NCBI GenBank assembly: GCA_017551705.1 | Contig: JAFZLA010000091.1 | Coordinates: 1 to 41,868 of the forward strand | Direction of reading: 5' to 3' | Length of the DNA: 41,868 nucleotides | Source: Treponema sp. | GTDB taxonomy: Bacteria; Spirochaetota; Spirochaetia; Treponematales; Treponemataceae | Shown here: one piece after another, positions 26,002 through 34,060 of the stretch | How the letters are laid out: the number at the start of each line of letters is the position of its first letter | Numbering within the stretch: the stretch's first letter is position 1 | The notes under the pieces: model-generated | What the model was told of the DNA's origin: nothing | The model's input: only the letters and a program-made list of their open reading frames with translations | The model's database searches: none | Program-made: the position numbers and the translations under genes

Positions 26002-26029
26002 TGTCATGTTCGGGCTTGACCCGAACATC
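26002..26029 (+). repeat. Palindromic intergenic repeat, copy 1
   Basis: A 28-base element starting TGTCATGTTCGGG and ending CCCGAACATC, with GTTCGGG pairing with CCCGAAC around a CTTGA loop. A near-identical copy lies at 41711-41738. It lies downstream of a gene and has no T-run. Confidence 0.75.
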
Positions 26030-26105
26030 CGAAAATTTAGCGCGTTTTTTCCCCTTTTTTGCCGATAATGTGTTATAATAGTCTGAATTCTTTTCAGGGG
26101 ATTTT

Positions 26106-27500
26106 ATGCTCAAAACAAAAAAAATCTATGTCTTTATAGTTTCGAATATTCTAGCGGTGGCGCTTTTTCTGATAGTTTCGCGCTTCATTCTTCCGCCGAT
26201 TACCGCCGGAATTGAAAGCGCGTATTTCATCATATTGGAATTCGTGTTGCTTTTGTTCAGCTTGACCATCATGTCGGCCGGAGCGGTCGCCTTGAACGCA
26301 AAGCTGGAGCGAGACGTCCTGCAAAAGAGCGAGACTAAGTTCATGCAGCAATTCATCGACGCCTTGCGCTTTTGCTACTCATTGGACGACTTTTATGAAA
26401 TTGTAAAGAGAATTCTGGAAAGAAAGGCCGACTGTTCCGTTTTGTACATAGATTCCGAAAAAGACTATGTTTTGTACTCTTCTACGGACTTGCTGACAAG
26501 CGACAAAAAGACTGTGACAACGCTCAACCAAAACTTTCCTGTTTCATGGGAGGACGGCTACCACTTTATCGGAGACAAGTTGGGCGTAGTGTCTTCATAC
26601 AAAAAGGCGCGAGGCTTTTTCCTTTGCGCCAACAAGCACCACTTCTTTATCTTCTGCCGATACACGCGTCTTTTTGACACAGGCATTTACAAGGAATTGT
26701 TCGACGAGTTTGTCCGCTTTAGAAAAAGAGCCGAGACAATCGCCAACCTTTCCGAAATCGCCTCGCTTTCCAAAGACTGGGAACAGTTGGCCGAAACGCA
26801 AAAGCTTTTCTTGCCCCAACAGCTCCCCGAACCGCACCGCCTAAGATTGGCGGCTTACTTCCGCCCCTTGGTAAACGTTTCGGGCGACTACTACACGGCT
26901 CTTCCGATAGACAAGCACAAGACTCTTTTGATGCTCGGAGACGTTTCGGGAAAAGGCTTGCCCGCCGCCCTTATTATGGGCTTGGTAATGAACACCGTCA
27001 AGATTATGGAAAACAAGGAAAATTTGGTTTCCATCGTTTACGCGATTGACAAAGCCATCAAGAGCATGAAGCTTCAGGACAAGTACACCGTTCTCTTTAT
27101 CAGCGTAGTCGACACGCAAAAAATGACGATCCGCTACGTCAACGCTTCGATGTCCGACCCCTTGATCATAACAAGAGCGCCGGACGGCTACACAATCAAG
27201 CCGCTTTCTTCCAACTGCGGCGTTGTAGGAATCATCGATTTGGACAACGTTCACATGGACGAGCGCCGCCTCTTCCGCGACGACTTGATTTTGTTCGCGT
27301 CGGACGGCGTTTCGGAAGTGATGAACGAAGAGGGCGTGGAGTTGGGCGACACTGAGTTGTACAAGCAGACAATCACAAAGAGCGCCGCGAAGATGCCGCA
27401 AGAATTTGTCGACGACGTCGTAAAGCTGATTTTTGACTACAAGGGCGAAAACAAATTGCACGACGACATTACTATGATGGTTACAAAGGTGGTAGGCTGA
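26106..27500 (+). CDS. SpoIIE/RsbU-type PP2C phosphatase, membrane-anchored
   Basis: A 464-residue protein. Two N-terminal membrane helices (about residues 8-28 and 38-60) are followed by a GAF-like sensor region (about 80-200), a helical linker and a SpoIIE PP2C domain from about 235. Catalytic metal ligands are present: SGDYY (Asp261), GDVSGKG (Asp279), ASDGVSE (Asp400) and HDDIT (Asp453/454). The family dephosphorylates STAS anti-anti-sigma proteins; one is encoded at 29758. AGGGG precedes the ATG and a TATAAT lies at 26074-26079 without a clear -35 box. Its stop overlaps the start of a degenerate paralogue. Confidence 0.88.
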   Translation: MLKTKKIYVFIVSNILAVALFLIVSRFILPPITAGIESAYFIILEFVLLLFSLTIMSAGAVALNAKLERDVLQKSETKFMQQFIDALRFCYSLDDFYEIVKRILERKADCSVLYIDSEKDYVLYSSTDLLTSDKKTVTTLNQNFPVSWEDGYHFIGDKLGVVSSYKKARGFFLCANKHHFFIFCRYTRLFDTGIYKELFDEFVRFRKRAETIANLSEIASLSKDWEQLAETQKLFLPQQLPEPHRLRLAAYFRPLVNVSGDYYTALPIDKHKTLLMLGDVSGKGLPAALIMGLVMNTVKIMENKENLVSIVYAIDKAIKSMKLQDKYTVLFISVVDTQKMTIRYVNASMSDPLIITRAPDGYTIKPLSSNCGVVGIIDLDNVHMDERRLFRDDLILFASDGVSEVMNEEGVELGDTELYKQTITKSAAKMPQEFVDDVVKLIFDYKGENKLHDDITMMVTKVVG

Positions 27501-29695
27501 TGATTTACATACTTTTAAATATTGGAATAGCCGCTTATCTGGCGTGGTCTTCGTTCAACGTGAACACAAAGAACATGAGGAACGAAAACTCACTTGTAAA
27601 CATTGTGTTGCTTTCGGCCTTTACGACTGTCTTGATGGTTTTGACGATGATTATGATTTTGTGGGGTCCCGAGCGCTTCACCGTTTTCTTGGAACACACA
27701 ATGCTGTTCTTGATAGGCCTCATATACATCATAGTTTCGTTTTACTTTTTGGGAACGACATTCAAGCGCGGAAGGCTTTTCTCTTTCTTTGAATTTGCTT
27801 TTGTTATCGCCGCTCTTTACATCTCCTCGTCAAAAATTACTGTCACTGACTACACGCGCTTTGAGTTTAGCTCCGAACTTTTGTTAAAAGGCGAGTTGGC
27901 CAACTTCTTTCCGATAACTTGGCTTCGCTTGTATTTTGGAATCTTTGTTTTCTTCTTGCCCGGAATGAGCTCTTTGCTTATGCTTCTCAGCGCGGAGAAT
28001 TCAAATTCAAGGCAAGCCTTCCAGCGCTCGCTCTTGTTCTTTGCGGCCCTTGTGTTCGCGTGGGTTTCAAGCTTTGCGCTGGTCTTTACCGCCGAAATGC
28101 TTCCGATGATGATTTCGCTTTACACCGGCATCTTAGCAATTTTTATGACTTTCTTGACCCGCATTTCGGTGCAGGACAAAATCTATGACACTCTCACCTT
28201 GTTTTCAGGCTTCTTGGTCAACTTTATTAAGTACGCCATTCCGGCCTTTGTAGGAGCCTTGTTCTTTGTAGGCTTGAGGCCGATTTACGAGACGTCAAAG
28301 AATTTGTACACGACTGTGGTCTTCTTGGTAGCCTTTGCGGTAATAACCGCCGGCCGCCTTTTTGCCGCGGCCTTCTCAAAGCTTTCGTCCTTCCGTTCCA
28401 CAAACTACGGAGCGGCGTTTGAAGCCGACTTGGCCGCGATTGACTACAACGACGAAACGGGCGACATTTGCAAAAAGCTTTTTGAAATTTTCCAAAACCG
28501 GGCCAACGTCGGCTCGATGAAAGTTTTGATCGCCGGCGGCAACAACGAGCTCAACACTGTGTTCGCCAGCAAGGGAACCAAGCCCACGCTGGCCGCCAAC
28601 GATCCCGGCCTTGACGCTATCCGCGAGCAAGGACTGAACATTTTCTTAAAGAACGAAGCCGGCGGCATATTCGCGCTTGAGCAAAAGACCGCCGAAATCA
28701 ACGCTTTCTTCAAGACTGTCGGAGCGGAAGTTTTGATCATCTTGAACGAGGGCCGCCACTTGGTGGGTGTGATCGCCTTGGGAGAAAAGCGCGGCGGAGC
28801 CAGCTACGACGAATACGACAAGCAAATCTTCGACAAACTGTACTCTTACTTCTTCGTGTTCGGTTACTACATGAGCAACATCGCAAACGCTTCGGTAGTC
28901 GGAACCGTCAACCGCGAAATCCGCATGTCGGCGCAGATCATCACTTCAATCCAGGAAAACATGGATCCAATCAACAATCCAAAAATGGACGTTGGTTATT
29001 TGATGGTTCCCGCCCACAACATCGGAGGCGAATTTGTCGACCTTATCCGCTTGAACGAAAACCGCCACATTTTTGTCACCGGCGCCTTGAGCGGAAAGGG
29101 CATCTCGGCCTCAATGAGCATGGTCATCTTAAAGTCGATCATCCGCACTTACCTCAACTCAACTCACGACTTTAAAAAGCTCGTTTCAAAGGTCAACCAG
29201 TTCATCCGCTTTAGCTTGCCAAAGGGAACCTTCTTTGCCGGCATTTTCTGCTTGATCGACTTTGAGACCGACACCTTGTATTACATCAACTGCGGAATTC
29301 CGACAATGCTTTTGTACACCCGCGCCTACAACAACGTAATCGAAATCCAAGGCAACGGCTATGTCTTGGGCTTTGTAAAGGACATAAGCCCGCTCCTAAA
29401 AGTAAAGCAAATCAAGCTCAACGCGGGCGACGTAATCGCGATAACAACCGCCGGCCTCATCAACAGCCATTCGCTCCGCGGCGAACAGTACGGAAAGGAC
29501 CGCATCAAAAAGTCGATGACCGACAACTATATGTACAGCGGAATGCGCATGTGCTCGTTCTTGTTCGACGACCTAAAGCGCTTTATGGCAAAAGAGCTTG
29601 ACGACGACATCACCGTTACGATGATCAGATACTTGGACAAAGACAGCCAGACCGTCAGCGACGAAGAGGACAGCGGCACGGAGACTGCTTCTTGA
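27500..29695 (+). CDS. Large membrane SpoIIE-like protein with degenerate active site
   Basis: A 731-residue protein. About eight membrane helices fill residues 1-290, a GAF-like region lies at about 305-460, and a SpoIIE-like domain at 475-712. It aligns with the preceding phosphatase but three metal-site positions differ: the first Asp is Glu (IGGEF, Glu511), the GDVSG Asp is Ala (TGALSGKG, Ala529) and the SDG Asp is Ala (TTAG, Ala651). Only the last DDDIT (701-705) remains. I infer a pseudophosphatase that senses a signal and binds, but does not dephosphorylate, a STAS protein or its partner phosphatase. Start overlaps the upstream stop (TGATG). Confidence 0.8.
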   Translation: MIYILLNIGIAAYLAWSSFNVNTKNMRNENSLVNIVLLSAFTTVLMVLTMIMILWGPERFTVFLEHTMLFLIGLIYIIVSFYFLGTTFKRGRLFSFFEFAFVIAALYISSSKITVTDYTRFEFSSELLLKGELANFFPITWLRLYFGIFVFFLPGMSSLLMLLSAENSNSRQAFQRSLLFFAALVFAWVSSFALVFTAEMLPMMISLYTGILAIFMTFLTRISVQDKIYDTLTLFSGFLVNFIKYAIPAFVGALFFVGLRPIYETSKNLYTTVVFLVAFAVITAGRLFAAAFSKLSSFRSTNYGAAFEADLAAIDYNDETGDICKKLFEIFQNRANVGSMKVLIAGGNNELNTVFASKGTKPTLAANDPGLDAIREQGLNIFLKNEAGGIFALEQKTAEINAFFKTVGAEVLIILNEGRHLVGVIALGEKRGGASYDEYDKQIFDKLYSYFFVFGYYMSNIANASVVGTVNREIRMSAQIITSIQENMDPINNPKMDVGYLMVPAHNIGGEFVDLIRLNENRHIFVTGALSGKGISASMSMVILKSIIRTYLNSTHDFKKLVSKVNQFIRFSLPKGTFFAGIFCLIDFETDTLYYINCGIPTMLLYTRAYNNVIEIQGNGYVLGFVKDISPLLKVKQIKLNAGDVIAITTAGLINSHSLRGEQYGKDRIKKSMTDNYMYSGMRMCSFLFDDLKRFMAKELDDDITVTMIRYLDKDSQTVSDEEDSGTETAS

Positions 29696-29757
29696 CCATA
29701 AGGCATCGCTAGCCGCATAAGCCGCAAAAAGCGGTACTTTTTGGAGGTTGAAAAAAA

Positions 29758-30084
29758 ATGGAAGCGTTAACAATAACTGAAAAAAAAGGCGCCAACTATA
29801 TTCTTCTTGAATTGAACGGAGCCATAAACTCATACACTTTGACCGAATTTCAAAACCGCGTTTACTCGATAATCCAAGAGACAAACTTGGTGCTGGACTT
29901 GTCCAACGTCTTTGAAATCGATTCGTCTGGAATGGGCGTTTTGTTCGCGGCCTTTAACGACGGCCGCGAGGTTGGAAAGCGCCTTTACCTTATGAACATG
30001 TCGCCGCAAGCGCAAAAGACTGTCAGCGACACCGGCTTTATCGACGCCTTTGACGTCATCAGCTCTGTTACGGAAGTTGAATAA
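29758..30084 (+). CDS. STAS-domain anti-sigma factor antagonist (RsbV/SpoIIAA type)
   Basis: A 108-residue single STAS domain. The phosphorylation site motif is present (FEIDSSGMGVLF, Ser56/Ser57). Unphosphorylated STAS antagonists bind an RsbW-type kinase and release its target; a kinase phosphorylates the Ser and a SpoIIE phosphatase resets it. The active and degenerate phosphatases lie directly upstream. No RsbW kinase or sigma factor is in the window. GGAGG precedes the ATG; the 62-base gap contains a CCGC/GCGG hairpin. A terminator follows. Confidence 0.92.
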   Translation: MEALTITEKKGANYILLELNGAINSYTLTEFQNRVYSIIQETNLVLDLSNVFEIDSSGMGVLFAAFNDGREVGKRLYLMNMSPQAQKTVSDTGFIDAFDVISSVTEVE

Positions 30085-30109
30085 AAACGCGGCTCCCTGA
30101 CACATTTTT

Positions 30110-30125
30110 CGTGAAAAAAATCACA
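30110..30125 (+). promoter_or_regulatory. CRP/FNR-like palindrome, upstream copy
   Basis: CGTGA-AAAAAA-TCACA matches the TGTGA-N6-TCACA consensus of CRP-family sites with one mismatch. It lies just before the terminator of the STAS gene. Its centre is 104 bases, about ten helical turns, from the better site at 30214. Confidence 0.35.
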
Positions 30126-30128
30126 GTA

Positions 30129-30156
30129 AACCGCCTGATTAGGGCGGTTTTTTTTT
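30129..30156 (+). terminator. Intrinsic terminator of the phosphatase-STAS operon
   Basis: AACCGCC (30129-30135) pairs with GGCGGTT (30143-30149), followed by an unbroken T-run to 30156. It separates the signalling genes from the malate/fumarate genes. Confidence 0.88.
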
Positions 30157-30184
30157 GCTCCGCTCGGAATTGGCGGCTTTTTGG

Positions 30185-30198
30185 TTAGCGCACGCTAA
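30185..30198 (+). promoter_or_regulatory. Perfect inverted repeat upstream of mdh
   Basis: TTAGCG-CA-CGCTAA, two perfect 6-base arms, lies between the terminator and the CRP/FNR-like site. It could be a repressor operator; nothing in the window identifies the protein. Confidence 0.35.
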
Positions 30199-30213
30199 TT
30201 TATGCGGATATTA

Positions 30214-30229
30214 TGTGATTAATTTCACA
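30214..30229 (+). promoter_or_regulatory. CRP/FNR-like site upstream of mdh
   Basis: TGTGATTAATTTCACA fits TGTGA-N6-TCACA exactly. It is centred about 102 bases before the predicted mdh transcription start, a position often used for activation by CRP-family regulators. Which family member would bind is unknown. Confidence 0.55.
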
Positions 30230-30288
30230 ATAAACGCCAAAAATGCAGGAATTTGCTAAAATTCTACATATATATTGACATTCTCTTA

Positions 30289-30317
30289 TTAACAAAATTC
30301 CGCAATGGGTTTATACT
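30289..30317 (+). promoter_or_regulatory. Promoter of mdh
   Basis: TTAACA (30289-30294), a 17-base spacer and TATACT (30312-30317). The start near 30324 gives a leader of about 100 bases with AGGAG before the ATG. Confidence 0.65.
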
Positions 30318-30427
30318 TTTATTGGGGTTATGGCTTTAAAAGGCGGAAATCTTTTGTCTTTACGGTTATAGCCAAAAACTATAGTTCACAAAAATTAAAT
30401 TCTATATCGGAATTTGCAGGAGATTGT

Positions 30428-31369
30428 ATGGCAAAGAAAATCACCATCATTGGAGCGGGGCAGGTAGGCTCGACAGTCGCTTACGCCCTTACGTTGAAGC
30501 AGTTGGCGTCTGAAATCGTCATCATCGACATCGTCAAAGACAAGGCGATGGGCGAGGCTATGGACATTCGCCAGGCCACTCCTTTTGTCGGCCCCATCTC
30601 TGTCCGCGACGGAGACTACGAGGACGCCAAGGGATCTGACATCGTCATTTTCGCTTCGGGCGTTGGAAGAAAGCCCGGCCAGTCGCGCCTTGACCTTACG
30701 CAGACCAACGTTGACATCACAAAGAGCGTCATTCCTTTGGTCACCAAGGCTTGCCCCGACGCGCTCTACGTAATCGTCGCCAATCCTGTTGACATTTTGA
30801 CATACCAGTTTGTAAAGACAAGCGGCATTCCGGCCAACCGCATTTTTGGCACCGGCACTTTGCTTGACACAGCCCGCTTCCGCGCCCGCATCGCCGAGAC
30901 ATACAAGGTAGGCGCCACAAACGTTCACGGCTACGTCTTTGGCGAGCACGGAGACTCTTCTTTCGTTCCGTGGTCTTTGGCCAACATCGGTTCCATTCCG
31001 GTAGACTCATTCGCCAAGTCTTTCACAGGAACAAAGCTTCCTGACTTTGACAAGAACGACGTTGAGGACTATATCCGCAAGTCAGGCGGAATCATCATCG
31101 CCGCCAAAAAGTTCACCAACTACGGAATCGCCACGACGACAGCCGACTTGGTAGAAGCGCTCAACTACGGCACCGACTCTGTCTTGACAATCTCTTCAAT
31201 GATGAACGGCGAGTACGGAATCAGCGACGTTTGCCTTTCAATCCCGACTTTGGTAGGCTGCAACGGAATCAAGGGCCACATCGCCGTTCCGCTTGCCGAC
31301 GACGAAGTTGAAAAGCTCCGCCACAGCGCCGACTGCCTCAAGGACGTAATCAAGCAGGTTAATTTCTAA
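30428..31369 (+). CDS. mdh: Malate dehydrogenase, LDH-like family
   Basis: A 313-residue NAD-dependent 2-hydroxyacid dehydrogenase of the L-LDH/MDH fold: Rossmann IIGAGQVGSTVAYAL, loop GVGRKPGQSRLDL (Arg81, Arg87), NPVDILTY, and catalytic His174 in FGEHGDSSF. LDH has Gln at the position of Arg81 (position 102 in LDH numbering); Arg there selects the extra carboxylate of oxaloacetate. A Thr in KFTNYGIA matches LDH, so the sequence is mixed. The fumarase gene directly downstream supports malate as product. Start: AGGAG 5 bases before ATG 30428; an upstream in-frame ATG lacks a ribosome site and lies before the -10 box. Confidence 0.78.
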   Translation: MAKKITIIGAGQVGSTVAYALTLKQLASEIVIIDIVKDKAMGEAMDIRQATPFVGPISVRDGDYEDAKGSDIVIFASGVGRKPGQSRLDLTQTNVDITKSVIPLVTKACPDALYVIVANPVDILTYQFVKTSGIPANRIFGTGTLLDTARFRARIAETYKVGATNVHGYVFGEHGDSSFVPWSLANIGSIPVDSFAKSFTGTKLPDFDKNDVEDYIRKSGGIIIAAKKFTNYGIATTTADLVEALNYGTDSVLTISSMMNGEYGISDVCLSIPTLVGCNGIKGHIAVPLADDEVEKLRHSADCLKDVIKQVNF

Positions 31370-31376
31370 GGAACGC

Positions 31377-32777
31377 ATGATGGCAGAAAAATTTAGAATT
31401 GAACATGATTCAATGGGCGAGATGAAAGTTCCCGCCGACAAATACTGGGGCGCCCAGACAGAGCGCAGCCACGAAAACTTTGAGATTGGCGTCGGAATCG
31501 AGACTATGCCGCGCGAAATCACAAAGGCATTCGGCTACCTCAAAAAGGCCGCCGCTATGGCCAACAACGCGCTCAAGCCGCAAAAGATGACCGCCGAAAA
31601 ACTCAAGGCCATCAGCAAGGCTTGCGACGAAGTCATCAGCGGCGAGCTCAACGACCACTTTCCGCTTGTCGTATGGCAGACGGGCAGCGGCACGCAGAGT
31701 AACATGAACGCCAATGAGGTAATCGCCAACCGCGCCAACAAAATCGCGGGCAAAAAGCTTTGCCACCCCAACGACGACATCAACATGAGCCAGTCGTCAA
31801 ACGACACGTTCCCGACGGCTCTCCACATCTCAGCCGTATTCGCTATCGAAGACAAACTCTTCCCCGCGATCGACACTCTTGTGGCGACTTTCAAAAAGCT
31901 TGAAAAAGAAAACATGAAAATCGTAAAGAGCGGCCGCACCCACTTGCAGGACGCCGTTCCGATTTCTTTTGGCCAGGAAATTAGCGGCTGGAGAACAAGC
32001 TTGGAGCGCGACCGCAAGATGCTCGAAAGCTCTTTGCCTTATCTCAAGCAGCTTGCTCTTGGCGGAACCGCTGTAGGAACGGGGCTCAACGCGCCTAAGG
32101 GCTTTGACAAAAAAGTCGCCGAGTGCGTTTCAAAGTTGACCGGCAAAAAATTTGTCACCGCGCCCAACAAGTTCCACGCCCTTACAAGCAAGGACGAATT
32201 GGTCTTTGCCCACGGCGCGATCAAAGCTTTGGCCGCCGACATGATGAAAATCGCCAACGACGTTCGCTGGCTGGCTTCTGGTCCGCGCGACGGCCTTGGC
32301 GAGATTCGCATTCCCGAGAACGAGCCTGGCTCTTCAATCATGCCCGGAAAGGTCAACCCCACCCAGTGCGAGGCCGTCACGATGGTCGCCGTTCAGGTTA
32401 TGGGTAACGACGCGGCCGTCGGCTTTGCCGCCAGCCAGGGCAACTTTGAGCTGAACGTTTTCATGCCGGTAATCGCCTACAACTTTATCCAGAGCGCGCG
32501 CCTCTTGGCCGAGGCCATGCTCAGCTTTAACAAGAATTGCGCGGTTGGAATCAAGGCCGACAAAGCCAAGATGAAGCACAACCTTTACAACTCGCTCATG
32601 CTTGTCACCGCGCTCAATCCCTACATCGGCTACGAGAACGCCGCCAAGACAGCCCACAAGGCCTTTGACGAAAACATTTCGCTCAAAGAGGCTTGCGTCG
32701 GCCTTGGCTTCTTGACCGCCGCCGAGTTTGACAAAGTGTTTAAGCCGGAAGCGATGGCCTTCCCGCAAGGCAAGTAA
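31377..32777 (+). CDS. fumC: Class II fumarate hydratase
   Basis: A 466-residue enzyme that interconverts malate and fumarate without an iron-sulfur cluster. Family regions: KYWGAQTERSHENF, VWQTGSGTQSNMNANEVIAN, NDDINMSQSSNDTFPTALHI, SGRTHLQDAVPI and the signature GSSIMPGKVNP. Aspartase shares the superfamily, but the residues around TGSGTQSNMN fit fumarase. It starts 8 bases after mdh with two adjacent ATG codons (31377, 31380); AAGGA precedes both. In an anaerobe it probably runs toward fumarate, feeding the reductase genes downstream. Confidence 0.94.
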   Translation: MMAEKFRIEHDSMGEMKVPADKYWGAQTERSHENFEIGVGIETMPREITKAFGYLKKAAAMANNALKPQKMTAEKLKAISKACDEVISGELNDHFPLVVWQTGSGTQSNMNANEVIANRANKIAGKKLCHPNDDINMSQSSNDTFPTALHISAVFAIEDKLFPAIDTLVATFKKLEKENMKIVKSGRTHLQDAVPISFGQEISGWRTSLERDRKMLESSLPYLKQLALGGTAVGTGLNAPKGFDKKVAECVSKLTGKKFVTAPNKFHALTSKDELVFAHGAIKALAADMMKIANDVRWLASGPRDGLGEIRIPENEPGSSIMPGKVNPTQCEAVTMVAVQVMGNDAAVGFAASQGNFELNVFMPVIAYNFIQSARLLAEAMLSFNKNCAVGIKADKAKMKHNLYNSLMLVTALNPYIGYENAAKTAHKAFDENISLKEACVGLGFLTAAEFDKVFKPEAMAFPQGK

Positions 32778-32778
32778 A

Positions 32779-32802
32779 TGTCATTGTCCGGCCCAGCCGG
32801 AC
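32779..32802 (+). repeat. Short TGTCAT-hairpin element between fumC and hdrB
   Basis: TGTCAT is followed by GTCCGGC (32786-32792), CCA and GCCGGAC (32796-32802). It has the same layout as the 28-base repeats at 26002 and 41711 (TGTCAT, then a hairpin) and, like them, directly follows a stop codon. Relationship is uncertain. Confidence 0.45.
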
Positions 32803-32826
32803 GATTCAACGATAAAAGGAATCTTT

Positions 32827-33660
32827 ATGGAGAACACAACTTATTCATACTTTCCCGGATGCACGCTAAAGAACAAGGCCAAAGACCTTGACGCTTACGC
32901 GCGCGTGTCGGCGGAAGTCTTGGGATTTGCCCTTGAGGAAATTCCTGAATGGCAGTGCTGCGGCGGAGTTTATCCGACGGCCAAGGACGAGGTGGCGCAA
33001 AAGCTTTCTTCTGTCCGCGCTTTGGCCGCCGCCAAAGACTCGGGCCGCGAACTTGTCACCCTCTGTTCCGCCTGCTACAACGTGCTCAAGCAAGTGAACA
33101 ACGACGCGCTTAACGATGAGAACTTTGCGCTCAAGGCCAACAACTACCTTGCCAAAGACAACGTCGAATACCATGGCGAGACAAACGTCGTCCACTTTTT
33201 GGAAGTTTTGCGCGACAAGGTGGGCTGGGACAAAGTCAAGGCCGCCGTCAAAAATCCTTTGACAGGAAAAAAGATCGGCGCCTACTACGGCTGTCTTTTG
33301 TTGCGCCCCGCCAGCGCGCTCAAATTTGACGACCCCGAAAATCCGCAGATTTTGGAAGACTTTATCAAGGCCATCGGCGCCACTCCCGTAATCTACGCCC
33401 AGCGCAACGAATGCTGCGGCGCCTACACGATGTTCGACGACCCGGCCATTCCGCAGGAAAGAACAAAGAAAATTCTTGGCAACGCTTCCGACATGGGAGC
33501 CGAGCTCTTGGTGACTAGCTGCCCGCTTTGCAAGTACAACTTGATCAAGAACAAGGGCGAGAGCGGCCTTGACGTGATTTACTTTTCGGAACTCCTTGCC
33601 GAAGCGCTCGGCGTAAAGGAAAAGGCCCTAAAGCTGATCAAGGAGGAAAAAATTGCTTAA
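32827..33660 (+). CDS. hdrB: Heterodisulfide reductase subunit B-like protein
   Basis: A 277-residue protein with two complete CCG domains that bind the unusual non-cubane [4Fe-4S] clusters of HdrB. The first reads C-X31-CC-X34-CxxC (PGC, QCCGG, CSAC) and the second C-X39-CC-X34-CxxC (YGC, ECCGA, CPLC), close to the family pattern CX31-39CCX35-36CxxC. All ten Cys are present, so disulfide or thiol chemistry, or electron delivery, is possible. AGGA precedes the ATG at 32827. In Hdr complexes it is the high-potential electron exit with HdrC. It overlaps hdrC by 8 bases. Confidence 0.9.
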   Translation: MENTTYSYFPGCTLKNKAKDLDAYARVSAEVLGFALEEIPEWQCCGGVYPTAKDEVAQKLSSVRALAAAKDSGRELVTLCSACYNVLKQVNNDALNDENFALKANNYLAKDNVEYHGETNVVHFLEVLRDKVGWDKVKAAVKNPLTGKKIGAYYGCLLLRPASALKFDDPENPQILEDFIKAIGATPVIYAQRNECCGAYTMFDDPAIPQERTKKILGNASDMGAELLVTSCPLCKYNLIKNKGESGLDVIYFSELLAEALGVKEKALKLIKEEKIA

Positions 33661-34048
33661 GTCAGAAATCGAGCAAGTTAAGGAAGAAATCCTCAATGTC
33701 AGCGGCGTCAATCCAAAGAAGTGCATGATTTGCGGAAAGTGCTCAGGCACTTGCCCCAACTATGACGCGATGGAATGGCACCCGCACCAGTTCGTTCAAA
33801 TGGTCGAGAACGGCGAAATCGAAAAGCTCTTGCAGTCAAAATCGATTTACGCCTGCCTTAGCTGCTTTGCCTGCTTGGAGCGCTGCCCGCGCCAAGTTGA
33901 GCCTGCAAAGCTGGTTCAGGCCGTTCGCGACGTTGTGGAGCGCAAGCGCGGAAACCGCCACTTGTCGGCGGACGACGTTCCCGCTTATTTGGACAAAGAG
34001 ATTCCCCAGCAGGCGATTGTCAGCGCCTTTAGGAAATACAAAAAATAG
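33653..34048 (+). CDS. hdrC: Heterodisulfide reductase subunit C-like protein (TTG start)
   Basis: A 131-residue two-[4Fe-4S] ferredoxin-like subunit: CMICGKCSGTCP and CLSCFACLERCP. It carries electrons from HdrA to HdrB. The start is TTG at 33653: AGGAGG (33641-33646) lies 6 bases upstream and no ATG is near. The start falls inside the hdrB stop region, so translation is coupled. Length is shorter than methanogen HdrC (about 185 residues). Confidence 0.9.
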   Translation: MLKSEIEQVKEEILNVSGVNPKKCMICGKCSGTCPNYDAMEWHPHQFVQMVENGEIEKLLQSKSIYACLSCFACLERCPRQVEPAKLVQAVRDVVERKRGNRHLSADDVPAYLDKEIPQQAIVSAFRKYKK

Positions 34049-34060
34049 GAGCAGGGACAG

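Noticed and set aside
26061..26068. GCCGATAA, an exact sigma28 second box, upstream of the first SpoIIE phosphatase
   Set aside because: The position 15 bases before it reads GCGT rather than TAAA, so the two-box promoter is not supported.
27500..29695. The degenerate SpoIIE protein as a decaying pseudogene
   Set aside because: The frame is intact, overlaps its neighbour by one base in normal operon fashion, and keeps the membrane and sensor parts; loss is limited to catalytic positions.
30275..30280. TTGACA upstream of mdh as a -35 box
   Set aside because: No acceptable -10 box lies 16-18 bases downstream; TTAACA at 30289 with TATACT at 30312 fits better.
30305..30427. Longer mdh start adding 41 residues
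   Set aside because: The extra residues lack a ribosome site, do not match the family, and the ATG lies upstream of the predicted -10 box.
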